Origin: Asterionellopsis glacialis
Lineage: Eukaryota; Bacillariophyta; Plagiogrammaphyceae; Rhaphoneidales; Asterionellopsidaceae
Length of the DNA stretch: 24,641 bases
Assembly (NCBI GenBank): GCA_014885115.2
Contig: WKLE02000707.1
Span: 10,001 to 34,641, forward strand
Direction: 5' to 3'
This document shows positions 1 through 8,912 of the stretch, one piece after another (within the stretch, counting starts at the first letter, position 1; each line of letters starts with the position of its first letter). Position numbers and translations under genes: made by a program. The notes under the pieces were generated by a model. It did no database searches and had not been told where the DNA came from. It saw only the letters and a list, made by a program, of their open reading frames with translations.

Positions 1-1
1 T

Positions 2-844
2 AGTAATACGGCTACCATTTCTACGAATCCAACCATTGCTCCATCTATTATTACTAGTAATACGACTAATCCTAATGTGGTCGATTATGAATTTATATTA
101 ATTCATCCGGAAGACGTATGCTCTGATGCATCGTCGAAACTTAAAGTTGTCACACAAGCCAATGTGACAGAATGTCAAGACTATGCCTTGTATGGTGAAA
201 CAACCATGAATGGTGATGGTGGTGGTGGTACATGGAAGGGTATGACCGATACCAATGAAAATAAAGAAAGTGGTTGTATTGCATGGCATGCTGGACCTGA
301 TCGTCCATGGGATATTTATGTCACACAACCGAATCCGAATGGAGAACAACCCTGTCCGAAGGAATCGGAAGCATGTATATGTGTATCACGAGATCGAACG
401 TCTCAAGACGAGAATGATGATACCAGTCCGACACCTGCACCGACATTTAAAAAGCATCATCATAACAATGACAATAATCATCACAATAATAATAATCACG
501 GAACGAATGGTGGTGGTGATGGTAATGGTCAACATCATCATCACAAGGATAAGAATGATACCATGGTTCATAACAAACCCAGTCAACATACTCCGTCCAC
601 TCAAACTACCAATACGAATGAAGAAGAGTCAATGGCAGCCATTGGCATTGTCATTGTTACATTTATCATTTTATCTGTCGTAGTCTTTATGATTTTACGT
701 AAAATGTTAAATCGTCATCGGTATGGAAAACAAATAGATCAATCGAATGATTTAACATTTGCAGAAGAAGAAGGACAATTTGAAGGTTCGAGTGGAAAAT
801 GGTCGTACAGTGCACCATCGTATAGTTCTGCTAAATTTGCGTAG
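2..844 (+). CDS. Cell-surface single-pass membrane protein, 3' part only (5' end outside window)
   Basis: The frame is open from the left edge to a TAG at 842-844, giving about 280 visible residues, so the true start lies upstream; an in-frame GTG at 77 is not a credible eukaryotic start. In order the visible part has a Thr/Pro-rich stretch, a cysteine-bearing ectodomain (Cys codons about nt 119-380, ending in a CIC motif), a His/Asn-rich low-complexity linker (nt about 455-545), one hydrophobic helix (nt about 632-697, starting MAAIGIVIVTF) and a basic stop-transfer (RKMLNRHR) with a cytosolic tail of about 45 residues. The ectodomain has an N-glycosylation sequon (NVT). This predicts a type I plasma-membrane or wall-facing protein. 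The Cys pattern recalls small Cys-rich modules of microalgal surface proteins, but I cannot name a family. Function is unknown. Confidence 0.72.
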   Translation, partial: SNTATISTNPTIAPSIITSNTTNPNVVDYEFILIHPEDVCSDASSKLKVVTQANVTECQDYALYGETTMNGDGGGGTWKGMTDTNENKESGCIAWHAGPDRPWDIYVTQPNPNGEQPCPKESEACICVSRDRTSQDENDDTSPTPAPTFKKHHHNNDNNHHNNNNHGTNGGGDGNGQHHHHKDKNDTMVHNKPSQHTPSTQTTNTNEEESMAAIGIVIVTFIILSVVVFMILRKMLNRHRYGKQIDQSNDLTFAEEEGQFEGSSGKWSYSAPSYSSAKFA

Positions 845-964
845 TGGCAAGAAAAAGAAAGAAACAAATTGATAAATCGTCATTTCGTTTTGTTTAGGTT
901 TTGGGGTTTGGCATGTTAGAGTTGGTAGAATCACACAAGACGGAATTGAATATACACCCGCACC

Positions 965-978
965 CACACACACACACA
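965..978. repeat. (CA)7 microsatellite
   Basis: Seven uninterrupted CA units lie in the short intergenic stretch between two convergent genes (845-1143). Nothing else was seen in that stretch; it probably holds both 3' UTRs. Confidence 0.85.
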
Positions 979-1143
979 TGTGCATTTTTAGTTTTCTAAA
1001 ATAAACAAATGATGTGCTATACATTATTATTATATAACACTCTAAAAAGTTACTATAGCATGATTGCACAAAGTAAATCTCAACTGCAATGTGTACATGG
1101 AATTTCTTTTTATATAAGCATTACTGATTCAAATATTATTTGA

Positions 1144-1743
1144 TTATACTTCGATAAAATGCAAGTCCTCCAATATATCCAAGATATCTATAGCACATGC
1201 GCGTGTTGTGATCGCTGACCTTGTTGTTGCTGTTGATGTTGATGGTTTCTTGGCAACACCACAAAGGGGCGCGGATCTTTTGTGATGGGTTTGAGCTTTT
1301 TTGTCCTTGTTTTTGTTGTTCTTCCCGTGGTCGTGGCCGTTGTCCTGCTTGTTGCCAATGAGTAATAATCTTACTTTTTCAATCAAAAGTTCATCTTGAT
1401 TTTTCCATGTTGTTGTATTCCAATACTTTTGTGTCTCGTTAGGAATCGTAGTAGGTTCACAATTACGAGTAATAGTAGTATTAGTAGTATCATCATCATG
1501 ATTGTGATTATCATCATGAACAGCTTCATATTTTTTCTTCTTGTACCTTTTCTTGTTATTGTTGATGTGGTGAAATCTTTTGTTCTTGTTCTTCTTCTTT
1601 TTGTGAGTGGTAGCATTACTTGCAGTAGGTGTGCTAATGGAAGTAGTCAAAATTGATGTTGTCCTCATTGTCATGGTTGAGTTTGTAGGACTAGAAGAAG
1701 AAGTAGTAGTAGTAGTAACCTTGTGCGTGTTCATTGTTTGCAT
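1144..1743 (-). CDS. Thr/Lys/Asn-rich hypothetical protein
   Basis: The reading frame runs from the first ATG at 1743 to TAA at 1144, 199 residues. The frame stays open a little further upstream to a TTG at 1770, but no ATG lies there. The protein is low complexity: a Thr/Ser-rich N-terminus with MQTMNTHKV at the start, a Lys/Asn basic block (KKKKNKNK) and a His/Asp run. A more ordinary segment (KYWNTTTWKNQDELLIEKVRL) and a hydrophobic/acidic C-terminus (ACAIDILDILEDLHFIEV) follow. The last two segments look like real protein, which is why I keep the call. No domain or targeting signal is recognised. The basic block could be nuclear or nucleolar targeting. It could also be a chance frame in simple-sequence DNA, because antisense frames here are open too. 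Confidence 0.42.
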   Translation of the reverse strand: MQTMNTHKVTTTTTSSSSPTNSTMTMRTTSILTTSISTPTASNATTHKKKKNKNKRFHHINNNKKRYKKKKYEAVHDDNHNHDDDTTNTTITRNCEPTTIPNETQKYWNTTTWKNQDELLIEKVRLLLIGNKQDNGHDHGKNNKNKDKKAQTHHKRSAPLCGVAKKPSTSTATTRSAITTRACAIDILDILEDLHFIEV

Positions 1744-2385
1744 TGTTGTGGTTCTTCTTGATTCAATCAATACTAATGTTGTTTTCTCTATTGTCTAGAC
1801 GAGTGAGAAGGAATACTTCTTTTTAATAGTATCTCTGGATTGGTTAGTTTGTGTAATCAAGATGGTACTCACTGCCTTTCGGTATCACGAGAAACTTGAA
1901 ACAAGAAAAATTGTGTGCCATTTCATTTTTGTTTCTTCTTGTGGTTTGTGGATTCTCCTTATTAATATTGTCGTGGAAAATTTTGGTGTGTAAGAATGTT
2001 ATCCGTATATTATAATTCACAGGATACGTGTAGATAGGTAGGTACATGACAAGTAAGTCTCTACTAGAGTGGAGGTTCACGCCATCGTGTGGTCACTTTT
2101 TTTAAAAAAAAAACTAGGAGTGAATTTGTTTGTTCTTGTTCTGATTTTCGCACGATTTTGCTTTTGGTTTCGTCACGTTTTGTGTCCGCACACGTCTGTA
2201 GGGTTTCGAATCGTACAATTCAAACGGATGATAATATCAATATCCCTATCTGTTGTATTTTCTTGGTCTGTCAAGTGTCAGTAAAAAGGTGTCTCCTTTG
2301 TTGATCTCCATCCATAACAAATTTATCAAAGACACAGAAAAGAGGGCTCAAAGAAAACCCATCTACATCGACGACAACAAACAAC
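1744..2385. other. Divergent intergenic region
   Basis: This stretch separates the minus-strand hypothetical and the plus-strand zinc-finger gene, so it probably holds both promoters. It contains poly-T/poly-A at 2097-2112 and the partly palindromic TCTCTACTAGAGT at 2058-2070, which resembles elements upstream of other genes here. No coding region is supported. Confidence 0.5.
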
Positions 2386-3588
2386 ATGGCAAGCAAGAAC
2401 AATAATGGTGACCCACAAACTAACGTAGAAACCAAGGACAATAATCACAGCAAAGGATCTAAATCAAAAAACGATAATGATGAGTATGGCATTTGTTGTT
2501 TTTACTTGAAGTATGGTAAATGTGAACCACCACGAGGACATTGTCGATTTCGACATGATTTTGGCAACGATGATGGAATAACCCCATGTTGTTTTGGAGC
2601 TACATGTCGTCTTGGGCACGCATCACGTGCTTTGGCTAAAAATGCAAACGCTCAAGAAAAATTAAATTATTGGCATGAGTATAATTTAAAAAATAAATAT
2701 CAGCTACAAAATGATGATACGAATGAAAGCAAGGACAAGCATGACAAAAGTACAAAAGTCGGTATAAAAAATGATAGTCCAGCATTGCGTGATGCAACAC
2801 AATTACAATCACAATTGGAACCATGGTCGACAGCTGTATTACGTAATCGGTTAGTATCTGTATTTGGTGAAGATTATAAAGAATTAGATGGTGTGACACG
2901 AGGTGAAATTATGAAACGTTTGTTACAGCATTATTATCAAAGTGAGGTTGGTCCCTATCCACGTCAAATACTACATGTCAATGGTACATTAGTACCACAA
3001 GAGTTACGGACACAGTTATTAGATGAATTGCAACAATGGCGTAGTAAACATACAACCAATACACGTCCATCCATTCATGCCAAATCGTATATGATTTTAC
3101 GATCCCCTAAAGAATTTCAACAAAAACAAGATACGTCCAATAAAGCTAAACTCGCTGCTAAAAAAATGCAACAATATTCAACATTATGGAATTTAGCGAA
3201 ACAGGCATTAGACGGTGTAGATCCCACCTTTGCATCTAACTTTTCAGCCTTGGCTGTTACCTATGGATTTTGTGGTAGTCCTCATATTGATAAACAAAAT
3301 ACATCACCCTTTTATGGATTAGCATTGGGGACTTTCCCAAAAGGACAGGGGGGTATATGTGTGGAAGTGGATGCCTTTACGGTAGCACAAGTCAATACAA
3401 AGAATAGGCTAGGAAAAGTTGATGGACGATATCCACATTGGGTATCACCATATGATACATCGACTTACGAAAGATATTCTTTAATTTATTACTCCACATG
3501 GCAAGAATATGAACAACCTGCTAAAGCCTACTTTGGAGAACCAGTCGACGACGTGGAAGAATTTGAAAAGGACAGCGAAGAAGAGTGA
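2386..3588 (+). CDS. CCCH zinc-finger protein with 2OG-Fe(II) dioxygenase-like C-terminal domain
   Basis: A single uninterrupted frame of 400 residues starts at an ATG in good context (ACAACATGG) and ends in TGA. Residues 37-57 form a CCCH finger (C37-x8-C46-x6-C53-x3-H57), and C69-x4-C74-x3-H78 forms a shorter second one. A Lys/Asp/Asn linker follows (about 105-130), then a SAP-like helical segment (about 148-182). The C-terminal domain (about 190-375) carries HID (H300, D302), then H351 and R363 in an RYSLIYY strand. This H-x-D...H...R order and spacing is that of Fe(II)/2-oxoglutarate dioxygenases: HxD/H would bind iron and Arg the 2OG carboxylate. CCCH fingers usually bind RNA, so a nucleic-acid-directed oxygenase is a reasonable inference. 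The tail is acidic. The substrate is unknown, and I am surer of the finger than of the oxygenase. Confidence 0.85.
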   Translation: MASKNNNGDPQTNVETKDNNHSKGSKSKNDNDEYGICCFYLKYGKCEPPRGHCRFRHDFGNDDGITPCCFGATCRLGHASRALAKNANAQEKLNYWHEYNLKNKYQLQNDDTNESKDKHDKSTKVGIKNDSPALRDATQLQSQLEPWSTAVLRNRLVSVFGEDYKELDGVTRGEIMKRLLQHYYQSEVGPYPRQILHVNGTLVPQELRTQLLDELQQWRSKHTTNTRPSIHAKSYMILRSPKEFQQKQDTSNKAKLAAKKMQQYSTLWNLAKQALDGVDPTFASNFSALAVTYGFCGSPHIDKQNTSPFYGLALGTFPKGQGGICVEVDAFTVAQVNTKNRLGKVDGRYPHWVSPYDTSTYERYSLIYYSTWQEYEQPAKAYFGEPVDDVEEFEKDSEEE

Positions 3589-3937
3589 AAGAAAACCACA
3601 GATAGAAATTTGTGTAAGGCTATTTTATTGATTGGTGTTGAATGAATGAAAAATACTTGTGTTAAAGTAAACAATTTCAAAGCGGCACAGAATGTAGACT
3701 TTCTCAATTCCTTTTTTTACAAATGTAACATACTGTCAAAAAATCATCTCTCACAGTAATAAGTTTTCTTCAACTAAATTTGTTTTAAGGTCTTTCTACG
3801 CCCTATCTTTTACTACAACAAGCACAAGATGCCGTGCAAGGTGTATCTGTTTCCAGTGTCTCGGAGAAAATACAAAATATATAGCATCACATTCCAAAGA
3901 ACCAATTACAATTTTGTTTATTTTTTTTTGTTTTCAC
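3589..3937. other. Convergent intergenic region
   Basis: This lies between two genes that end towards each other. It is AT-rich with T runs and presumably holds both 3' UTRs. No coding frame or RNA gene was seen. Confidence 0.5.
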
Positions 3938-5590
3938 TCATATTTCTGTTTTGTTGTTGTCGTTAAAATGTTGTCTGTGTCCCTGCTGTTGTTGTCGTTG
4001 TTTCTTTTCTACAAGTACAACTCGTTTCTTGTAAGATCCATTCTTGGATGATATTTGCCATTTGGCTTGTGGTACACGAGGTTGTGCAGTTTGAGAAAGT
4101 GACCATTGTCGTTCAAGTTCTTCTTTTCGTAAACTTACATTTGATTTACGCTCTGCGATACCTCCAAACTTTTGAGCGATATTATTCACAGGCGAATTGG
4201 TTTTGGGAGTACGTGTACTTTCTGCTTGTGATTGCGGTTGTGAAGATTGCTTTCTATCGAATACATCCGATTTGGCCAAGACGTCTTGAAGAAATTTCTT
4301 ACGATCTGCAACTGTACTTGATATTTCACTCAAACTGAGAGATCGAGCAGAATAAGTGCTGACGCTATGACTTCGAGAAACAGCAGAGTACGTACTCACA
4401 CTATCAGTTCCATCCTGACCACCACCTTGTGTAGAGCTAGCTCCAGTAATGGAGTTTCCTCCTCTCCCCTGCGTATATGTGTACCGCACTCCAGTGCTAC
4501 TACTACTAGTAAGTCGATGATCATCATTGGAACAAGTATTGTTACGATCAATAAATGAGCGTGAAGATGAAGCCAATGCCTTGCACAGTTCAGACGCGTA
4601 TGGTTTTAGTTCGTCTTTCTTTCGTTGTTGTGAGCTATGGCTAGAGGCTGATGCATCACCATCATCGCGATCGTCATTGTTACTATCGGAGGATATCTCT
4701 TTATGCTCGATTTTGTTGATTCCATCGGTGTTTGACACCGAGGAGGAGGACGACGATGATGAAGAAGAACAAGACTTAGTAGATATGAGTGTCGTCTCTT
4801 TAAGAAATGTTGCCATGGAACGTGATTTCTCGTTTCGAAAACGCTCTCGAGTCTTGTCACCATTTGTATTGATGTTGCTAATTACTCTGGCTTGTAGTGC
4901 AGAGATTGAAGTTGACAAAAGACTACCCCGTTCTGGTTGTTGCTGGTGTGAATGAAAGTCTGTTGGTGAAGATGTATGGGCAGAATCTTCCCGCTTCAGT
5001 GTTTGAGTGGGAATATGAGGAGGTAGCCGAGGATGAGAATTTTGTTCTTCTCTAATTTTCTGCCATGCTATGGCAGACACTTCATGGTGTTCTCGTAATA
5101 CATCAGCAGAGCTGTTGTCATGATTCACTCTGCTTGGCGATTTGCATCGTAATAGAGGTAATTTCTTTTGTAATCGACGCATAGGTGACTTTTGTTGTTG
5201 TGGTCTCGCCAGTGTAGATGGTCCATTTGAGGCTGTGTATTCATAACCTTGTTGGAAGCGATCTTCATTGACACGGTCAGATTTATATCTGCTTGATAAG
5301 GAAGCCACCCTCTTCGAATTCTCTATATTCAAATTCTCTTTTTCAACCGAGTTGAAACTTTCATTTGTGGGCTTTCTCTCTGCCATCGACTTGGCTATCA
5401 TTTTGGTAGCAGCAATCATTCTCCGGTCTTCTTCCAACCCATCATCATGAGTACTAGTACTGCCATTTCCTGACATTTCTTCGCTGACTGTTTCGTTGAG
5501 CATGGACCGATACTGTCCTCGTTGAAAGTGCTCTTTGTTCTTCCGTTCAAACGATACAAGCCATCCTCGTAATTCTTTCACATTCACCAT
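3938..5590 (-). CDS. Long disordered Ser/Gln-rich protein with short conserved-looking N-terminus
   Basis: The 550-residue frame starts at an ATG at 5590 with an ideal Kozak context (CCACCATGG) and ends in TGA at 3938; a GTG 45 nt further upstream is not needed. The N-terminus MVNVKELRGWLVSFERKNKE is a compact amphipathic segment with Trp. Almost all the rest is predicted disorder: Ser runs (ten consecutive Ser in one), basic segments (SPMRRLQKKLPLLRCKSPSR), Gln runs and a local repeat VSTYSA...VSTYSA. Many S/T sites in basic context suggest phosphorylation. No catalytic domain, membrane helix or signal peptide is visible. A scaffold or regulatory protein is possible, but function is unknown. 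The gene is head-to-tail with the small mitochondrial protein gene upstream, 430 bp away. Confidence 0.75.
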   Translation of the reverse strand: MVNVKELRGWLVSFERKNKEHFQRGQYRSMLNETVSEEMSGNGSTSTHDDGLEEDRRMIAATKMIAKSMAERKPTNESFNSVEKENLNIENSKRVASLSSRYKSDRVNEDRFQQGYEYTASNGPSTLARPQQQKSPMRRLQKKLPLLRCKSPSRVNHDNSSADVLREHHEVSAIAWQKIREEQNSHPRLPPHIPTQTLKREDSAHTSSPTDFHSHQQQPERGSLLSTSISALQARVISNINTNGDKTRERFRNEKSRSMATFLKETTLISTKSCSSSSSSSSSSVSNTDGINKIEHKEISSDSNNDDRDDGDASASSHSSQQRKKDELKPYASELCKALASSSRSFIDRNNTCSNDDHRLTSSSSTGVRYTYTQGRGGNSITGASSTQGGGQDGTDSVSTYSAVSRSHSVSTYSARSLSLSEISSTVADRKKFLQDVLAKSDVFDRKQSSQPQSQAESTRTPKTNSPVNNIAQKFGGIAERKSNVSLRKEELERQWSLSQTAQPRVPQAKWQISSKNGSYKKRVVLVEKKQRQQQQGHRQHFNDNNKTEI

Positions 5591-6020
5591 GGTGGAAGGC
5601 GCTTGAGGGTTGAATGTTAGGATTGAAAAAGACACACTTCTTCATAGAAATGGGGCTTACCGGTGGTGCCCAACAATCTCATTTGGATTTACTAGTGTGG
5701 AGCGTGGGTGCTCCAACCGTGGGATGGCACTCTCTCTTTCTAGTAGAGAGAGTATTGTAAGCGTTGAGTTGAATTAAAAATGTGCAAGATTGAAATATTT
5801 TTTCATAGTATAGCTTAGATCAGAAATCTTAATTCATGTGTATCTATGCAACGCTTCTTTTCTCGTTTGCATGCTCTCCGATCCACACAATGAATACTCA
5901 ACTATGCAAAGCTCATCTCTCCATGAAAAAAGATAGCTTTCTCTCTCCAAAGAGCAAAGATATGTTTATACACCTTTGCATATAAAGACAGAAAACACAT
6001 AAAGACGTTCATTATGTTTC
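5591..6020. other. Intergenic region upstream of the disordered-protein gene
   Basis: Promoter of the gene at 3938-5590 plus the 3' UTR of the gene at 6021-6458. It contains the hairpin noted at 5729-5753. No coding frame was seen. Confidence 0.5.
5729..5753. promoter_or_regulatory. Perfect 9-bp hairpin, 140-165 bp upstream of an ATG
   Basis: ACTCTCTCT (5729-5737) and AGAGAGAGT (5745-5753) are exact reverse complements separated by TTCTAGT. The element sits upstream of the ATG at 5590 and shares a CTAGTAGAGAG-like core with sequences upstream of three other genes in the window. A regulatory role is only inferred. Confidence 0.4.
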
Positions 6021-6458
6021 TCATTCTTTGTTTATCTTGGCGATGTATAGCTTTACGCGCTCCACGAGGTCATTCTTCTCGAAGCAATCACTGTAATCAA
6101 TTGAGTGCTTCGTGAGAAGCTCTCGAAGTTCCTTAACGTCCATCGTTTCGGGTTCAATACCGACAGGCTTTTTGACGAAAGCATCTTGCTGCGTTTCCTT
6201 TCGTTGGTATTGATTATGGGGAGGGGAAGGATTGATTGATTCACCGTACTCGTCTCCGTACTGATACGTATCTTTTTCCACGCTATGTTGGACAGCTTCG
6301 AATATTTGACGCGCAGAAAGTCCTCCAGGACCTTTAAACGAATCTGGATCGTCCCCATTTGATGTCGACATCATATAACGAGGTCTACTACATGTTTGAG
6401 AAATGAGAAGTGGTTTAGCTCTTACGATCGCTGTTCGAAAGAGTGAAAGTGATGTCAT
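6021..6458 (-). CDS. Small putative mitochondrial protein with SAP/ARMET-C-like domain
   Basis: A 145-residue single-exon frame runs from ATG at 6458 to TGA at 6021. Residues 1-28 (MTSLSLFRTAIVRAKPLLIS and following) have Arg/Lys and Ser/Thr but no acidic residue, as expected of a mitochondrial presequence. A second in-frame start pair (MM, residues 29-30) could give a cytosolic form. Residues 106-140 (DVKELRELLTKHSIDYSDCF and following, ending DLVERVKLYI) match the helix-turn-helix pattern of SAP/ARMET-C modules: an LRELL helix, an IDYSDC turn, then an EKNDLVERV helix. The middle is disordered and Gln-rich. Such modules mediate nucleic-acid or protein contacts. The exact role is unknown; the domain is recognised by eye. 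Confidence 0.75.
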   Translation of the reverse strand: MTSLSLFRTAIVRAKPLLISQTCSRPRYMMSTSNGDDPDSFKGPGGLSARQIFEAVQHSVEKDTYQYGDEYGESINPSPPHNQYQRKETQQDAFVKKPVGIEPETMDVKELRELLTKHSIDYSDCFEKNDLVERVKLYIAKINKE

Positions 6459-6877
6459 GGTTGTTGTTTGTCGAACAATACATCAAATAATAGTCGATCT
6501 GTGCACTGCGTCCCTGATTTTAGATGCAGTATTGATGTTTGGGAAACCTCCATAACGGGATAGCCCTAAATTTAACCCTTTAAACCCCATTTTTTTATCC
6601 ACCTATATAATAAATATTAATATACATATTATTATAATAATACTGTATTATCTCGCATCTAAATTCCATCGTGCGAGTAAATTAGCATTTGCATTCGACC
6701 GACTCGGCGCGCAAAAAAAAAAGTTCTGTTGGTGAAAAATCTCGACCAATAAAATGCCTCATATCTTTAGATTTTTTCGTGATGACCCCATCTAAAAAAA
6801 AATACGAACATTCTCTCTTTTTTTATTTACATGGTATTTAACAAAAACAATCAAAGAAGTGAGTAAGTGAGAGTACC

Positions 6878-6886
6878 TACCAGGTA
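6878..6886. promoter_or_regulatory. TACCAGGTA motif
   Basis: Exact copy of the nonamer that recurs in intergenic DNA of this window. It lies about 420 bp upstream of the ATG at 6458 and 547 bp upstream of the ATG at 7433. A function as a cis element is inferred only from its recurrence. Confidence 0.35.
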
Positions 6887-7287
6887 CTGTTTTTCTAACA
6901 GTAAACGTCCTAGTAATATTGAGGTTGTACGGTAGTAATCCGACAATCGACTCTAAAAAACGTTTGTTTGTTTTTTCCATGAAGAATTATCGTTTGAGAG
7001 GGTTTTCGGGACTGTACGACTCGTACGACCCATGATGCAAAGACAAGAAATAACGAAAAAAACACTATCAAAAAGTTTATCAAACTTTTATAATTGTTTT
7101 ATCTGTGATCGTAAATTTTATTCTCCAATTGACGAATCAAACTTATTCCTTATCATATAATCAACCAAGAAATCATTAAAATGTCCTATGCGGATCCAAG
7201 TTGCTAGATAATAAATCTACTACTGCTTTCATTCCGAAAAGAATCTGGGGCTCAAGCAGGCGGCTAAATAAAATATCTTCCATGGAC

Positions 7288-7296
7288 TACCAGGTA
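7288..7296. promoter_or_regulatory. TACCAGGTA motif
   Basis: Exact copy of the recurrent nonamer, about 137 bp upstream of the ATG at 7433. The flank (GGTATTCCTCGTG) partly matches a sequence near 24369 (GGTATTCCTTGTG), so the similarity extends past the nonamer. Confidence 0.38.
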
Positions 7297-7432
7297 TTCC
7301 TCGTGATTGCATAAAGAAGTGTGCCAGAGGTGTGTTTGTCACCGAACAACAACAAAATAGTAGTGCGGTGGATCCTATTGTCAGGTGTTTTAGTTGTAGG
7401 ACCTAAACTGATTATAGTCCGCCATTGACAAC

Positions 7433-8362
7433 ATGCCAGGCTTTGGAGAATACGTTAGGACAAGTAAGCGCCATTCGAAATCTTCGTTTGTGCAGCAGTC
7501 TTCGGGCCCTATGCAGAAACCCGCACCATCTTCTCTTGCTTCTGGCACGCAGCAGCTAGAGAAGAAAAAGAAAAAAAAGAAAAAAAGGGACAGCACAGCC
7601 GGTAACCCAACTACCTTATCAAGCTCGGGTCCACCTCCTCCTCGGCGACGCTCAAGTCAGATGCGCAGTGCCGGAAAACCACGAAGAGCGCGTGGACTCA
7701 AATCGAGACTGGAGATGATCAGAGAGAGTTCCAAGGAAAATTTGATTGAAAGTTTTAGGAACATGAACAAAAGTTTCAAAAAGAGCGTTAAAAGAATGAA
7801 AGCGTCTACTCGGAAACTCCAGATCCCTGAAGAAGATATCGAGGAAAGTCGCGAGCAAGGAGATCCAAATTTGTTCGATGAGGCTCGGAAGAATGCCATT
7901 TTAAACGAATCATCATCAGTGTGCAAACCTGAGAATTTAGGCGAGTCTAGTCAAATTGACACGGCTTGCGATACTTCTAACGAAATTGACAAAAACAAAG
8001 TAACCCGCGTCAGTTTTCAAATGCCTGACGAGACAAATGACGCAAAGGATGAAGGAGAAAAGAAAGTAACAGATTCTAATCCAGCATCAACAGGAAGCGC
8101 GGTGACCACCCAAGCGAGAGAATCAGCCCCCAAAGCTTTCACCACTGCAGGAAAAGACTTTCAAGCTACTTCCATCTCCGAGAAAGCCAAATCAAGTAGT
8201 GCTAAGAAATCATCTGTGAAAGCAACCAAGAAAGTCGATGCATTTGCGGCTTGGAAAAAACAAGCTCCACAGAAGACAGTTGACAAGAATAACAATGTCA
8301 AATCTGGTGTTCGTGGCACTACTTCGAAAAAAGACGCATTTGCTGCTTGGACCAAAAAATAA
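7433..8362 (+). CDS. Basic disordered protein with duplicated DAFAAW motif and a PP1-type RVxF site
   Basis: The 309-residue frame starts at ATG in AACATGCC context and ends in TAA. The N-terminal 90 residues are Lys/Arg/Ser/Pro-rich with a poly-Lys run (residues 44-51) and GPPPPRRRSS. Residues about 90-130 form a basic amphipathic helix (KENLIESFRNMNKSFKKSVK). Residues 192-195 are RVSF, the classical protein phosphatase 1 docking pattern, with acidic residues downstream. The C-terminal third has two near-identical units, KKVDAFAAWKK (266-276) and SKKDAFAAWTKK (298-309), the second being the extreme C-terminus. No enzyme domain or membrane helix is visible. The repeated aromatic motif looks like a short linear binding element, so an adaptor is plausible but unproven. 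Confidence 0.75.
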   Translation: MPGFGEYVRTSKRHSKSSFVQQSSGPMQKPAPSSLASGTQQLEKKKKKKKKRDSTAGNPTTLSSSGPPPPRRRSSQMRSAGKPRRARGLKSRLEMIRESSKENLIESFRNMNKSFKKSVKRMKASTRKLQIPEEDIEESREQGDPNLFDEARKNAILNESSSVCKPENLGESSQIDTACDTSNEIDKNKVTRVSFQMPDETNDAKDEGEKKVTDSNPASTGSAVTTQARESAPKAFTTAGKDFQATSISEKAKSSSAKKSSVKATKKVDAFAAWKKQAPQKTVDKNNNVKSGVRGTTSKKDAFAAWTKK

Positions 8363-8912
8363 TACAAGAGAAAATAAAGAAGAACAGGAACGGAAAACAC
8401 CAACAGAGTATATTAGGAAGATGAAAATAGCCATTTTTTAAAAAAATGCGTTGTTATGCGTTACAACGGAAGTGCGTTCTTAGAAACGTGCAGAGCGATC
8501 GCCAACATTCAAGCGGTATGAGGTTTAAGCCATACACACAGTTTAGAGAATATTCAGAGTCGTTGTATATATTTGTGATACCAGAAGTAAGGAGCTAGAG
8601 CTCTGTTTGTAAGGATTAGCAAGCTTTATCAAACAAGGAAATTTTACTGTGCGTTTATATCTTAGACACGAAGCTCTAAAACTTGCTTTTTGTTCAAAAG
8701 GATTGTCAGTTCATGCTACATGGTACCAGACATAGGTCTAGCGCAATGTGATTATTTTTAATCCTGTCAAAGTGGAAAAGACCGGTAATGCTCTCCCCCC
8801 CCCAAAAAAAACAAAGATCAATCTTGTTGCTCGTGATCTCTCAGTCATAAATTCTCTGGGCCGAGAAGTCCTTTTCACTTACTAAAAAGTATGTTTCAAG
8901 ATATGTTCAAGA
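8363..8912. other. Convergent intergenic region
   Basis: This is 3' flanking DNA of the basic protein gene and the pseudouridine synthase gene. It contains a self-complementary T6A7 stretch near 8435-8447 and a C9A8 homopolymer pair at 8795-8811. No coding frame was seen. Confidence 0.5.

Larger units (their letters stand above)
6459..7432. other. Long divergent intergenic region
   Basis: Almost 1 kb separates the small mitochondrial gene (-) and the basic disordered protein gene (+). It holds an AT-rich core near 6600-6660, several A runs, and two copies of TACCAGGTA (6878 and 7288). A 62-codon minus frame at 6792-6980 has no supporting features. No RNA gene was recognised. Confidence 0.5.

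Noticed and set aside
4527..4955. 142-codon plus-strand frame inside the disordered-protein gene
   Set aside because: It is antisense to a Ser-rich coding region whose own frame is much longer and has an ideal start; its Ser/Asp/Glu runs are the complement of that simple sequence.
6792..6980. 62-codon minus frame in the long intergenic region
   Set aside because: No supporting motif, and A/T homopolymers at its end.
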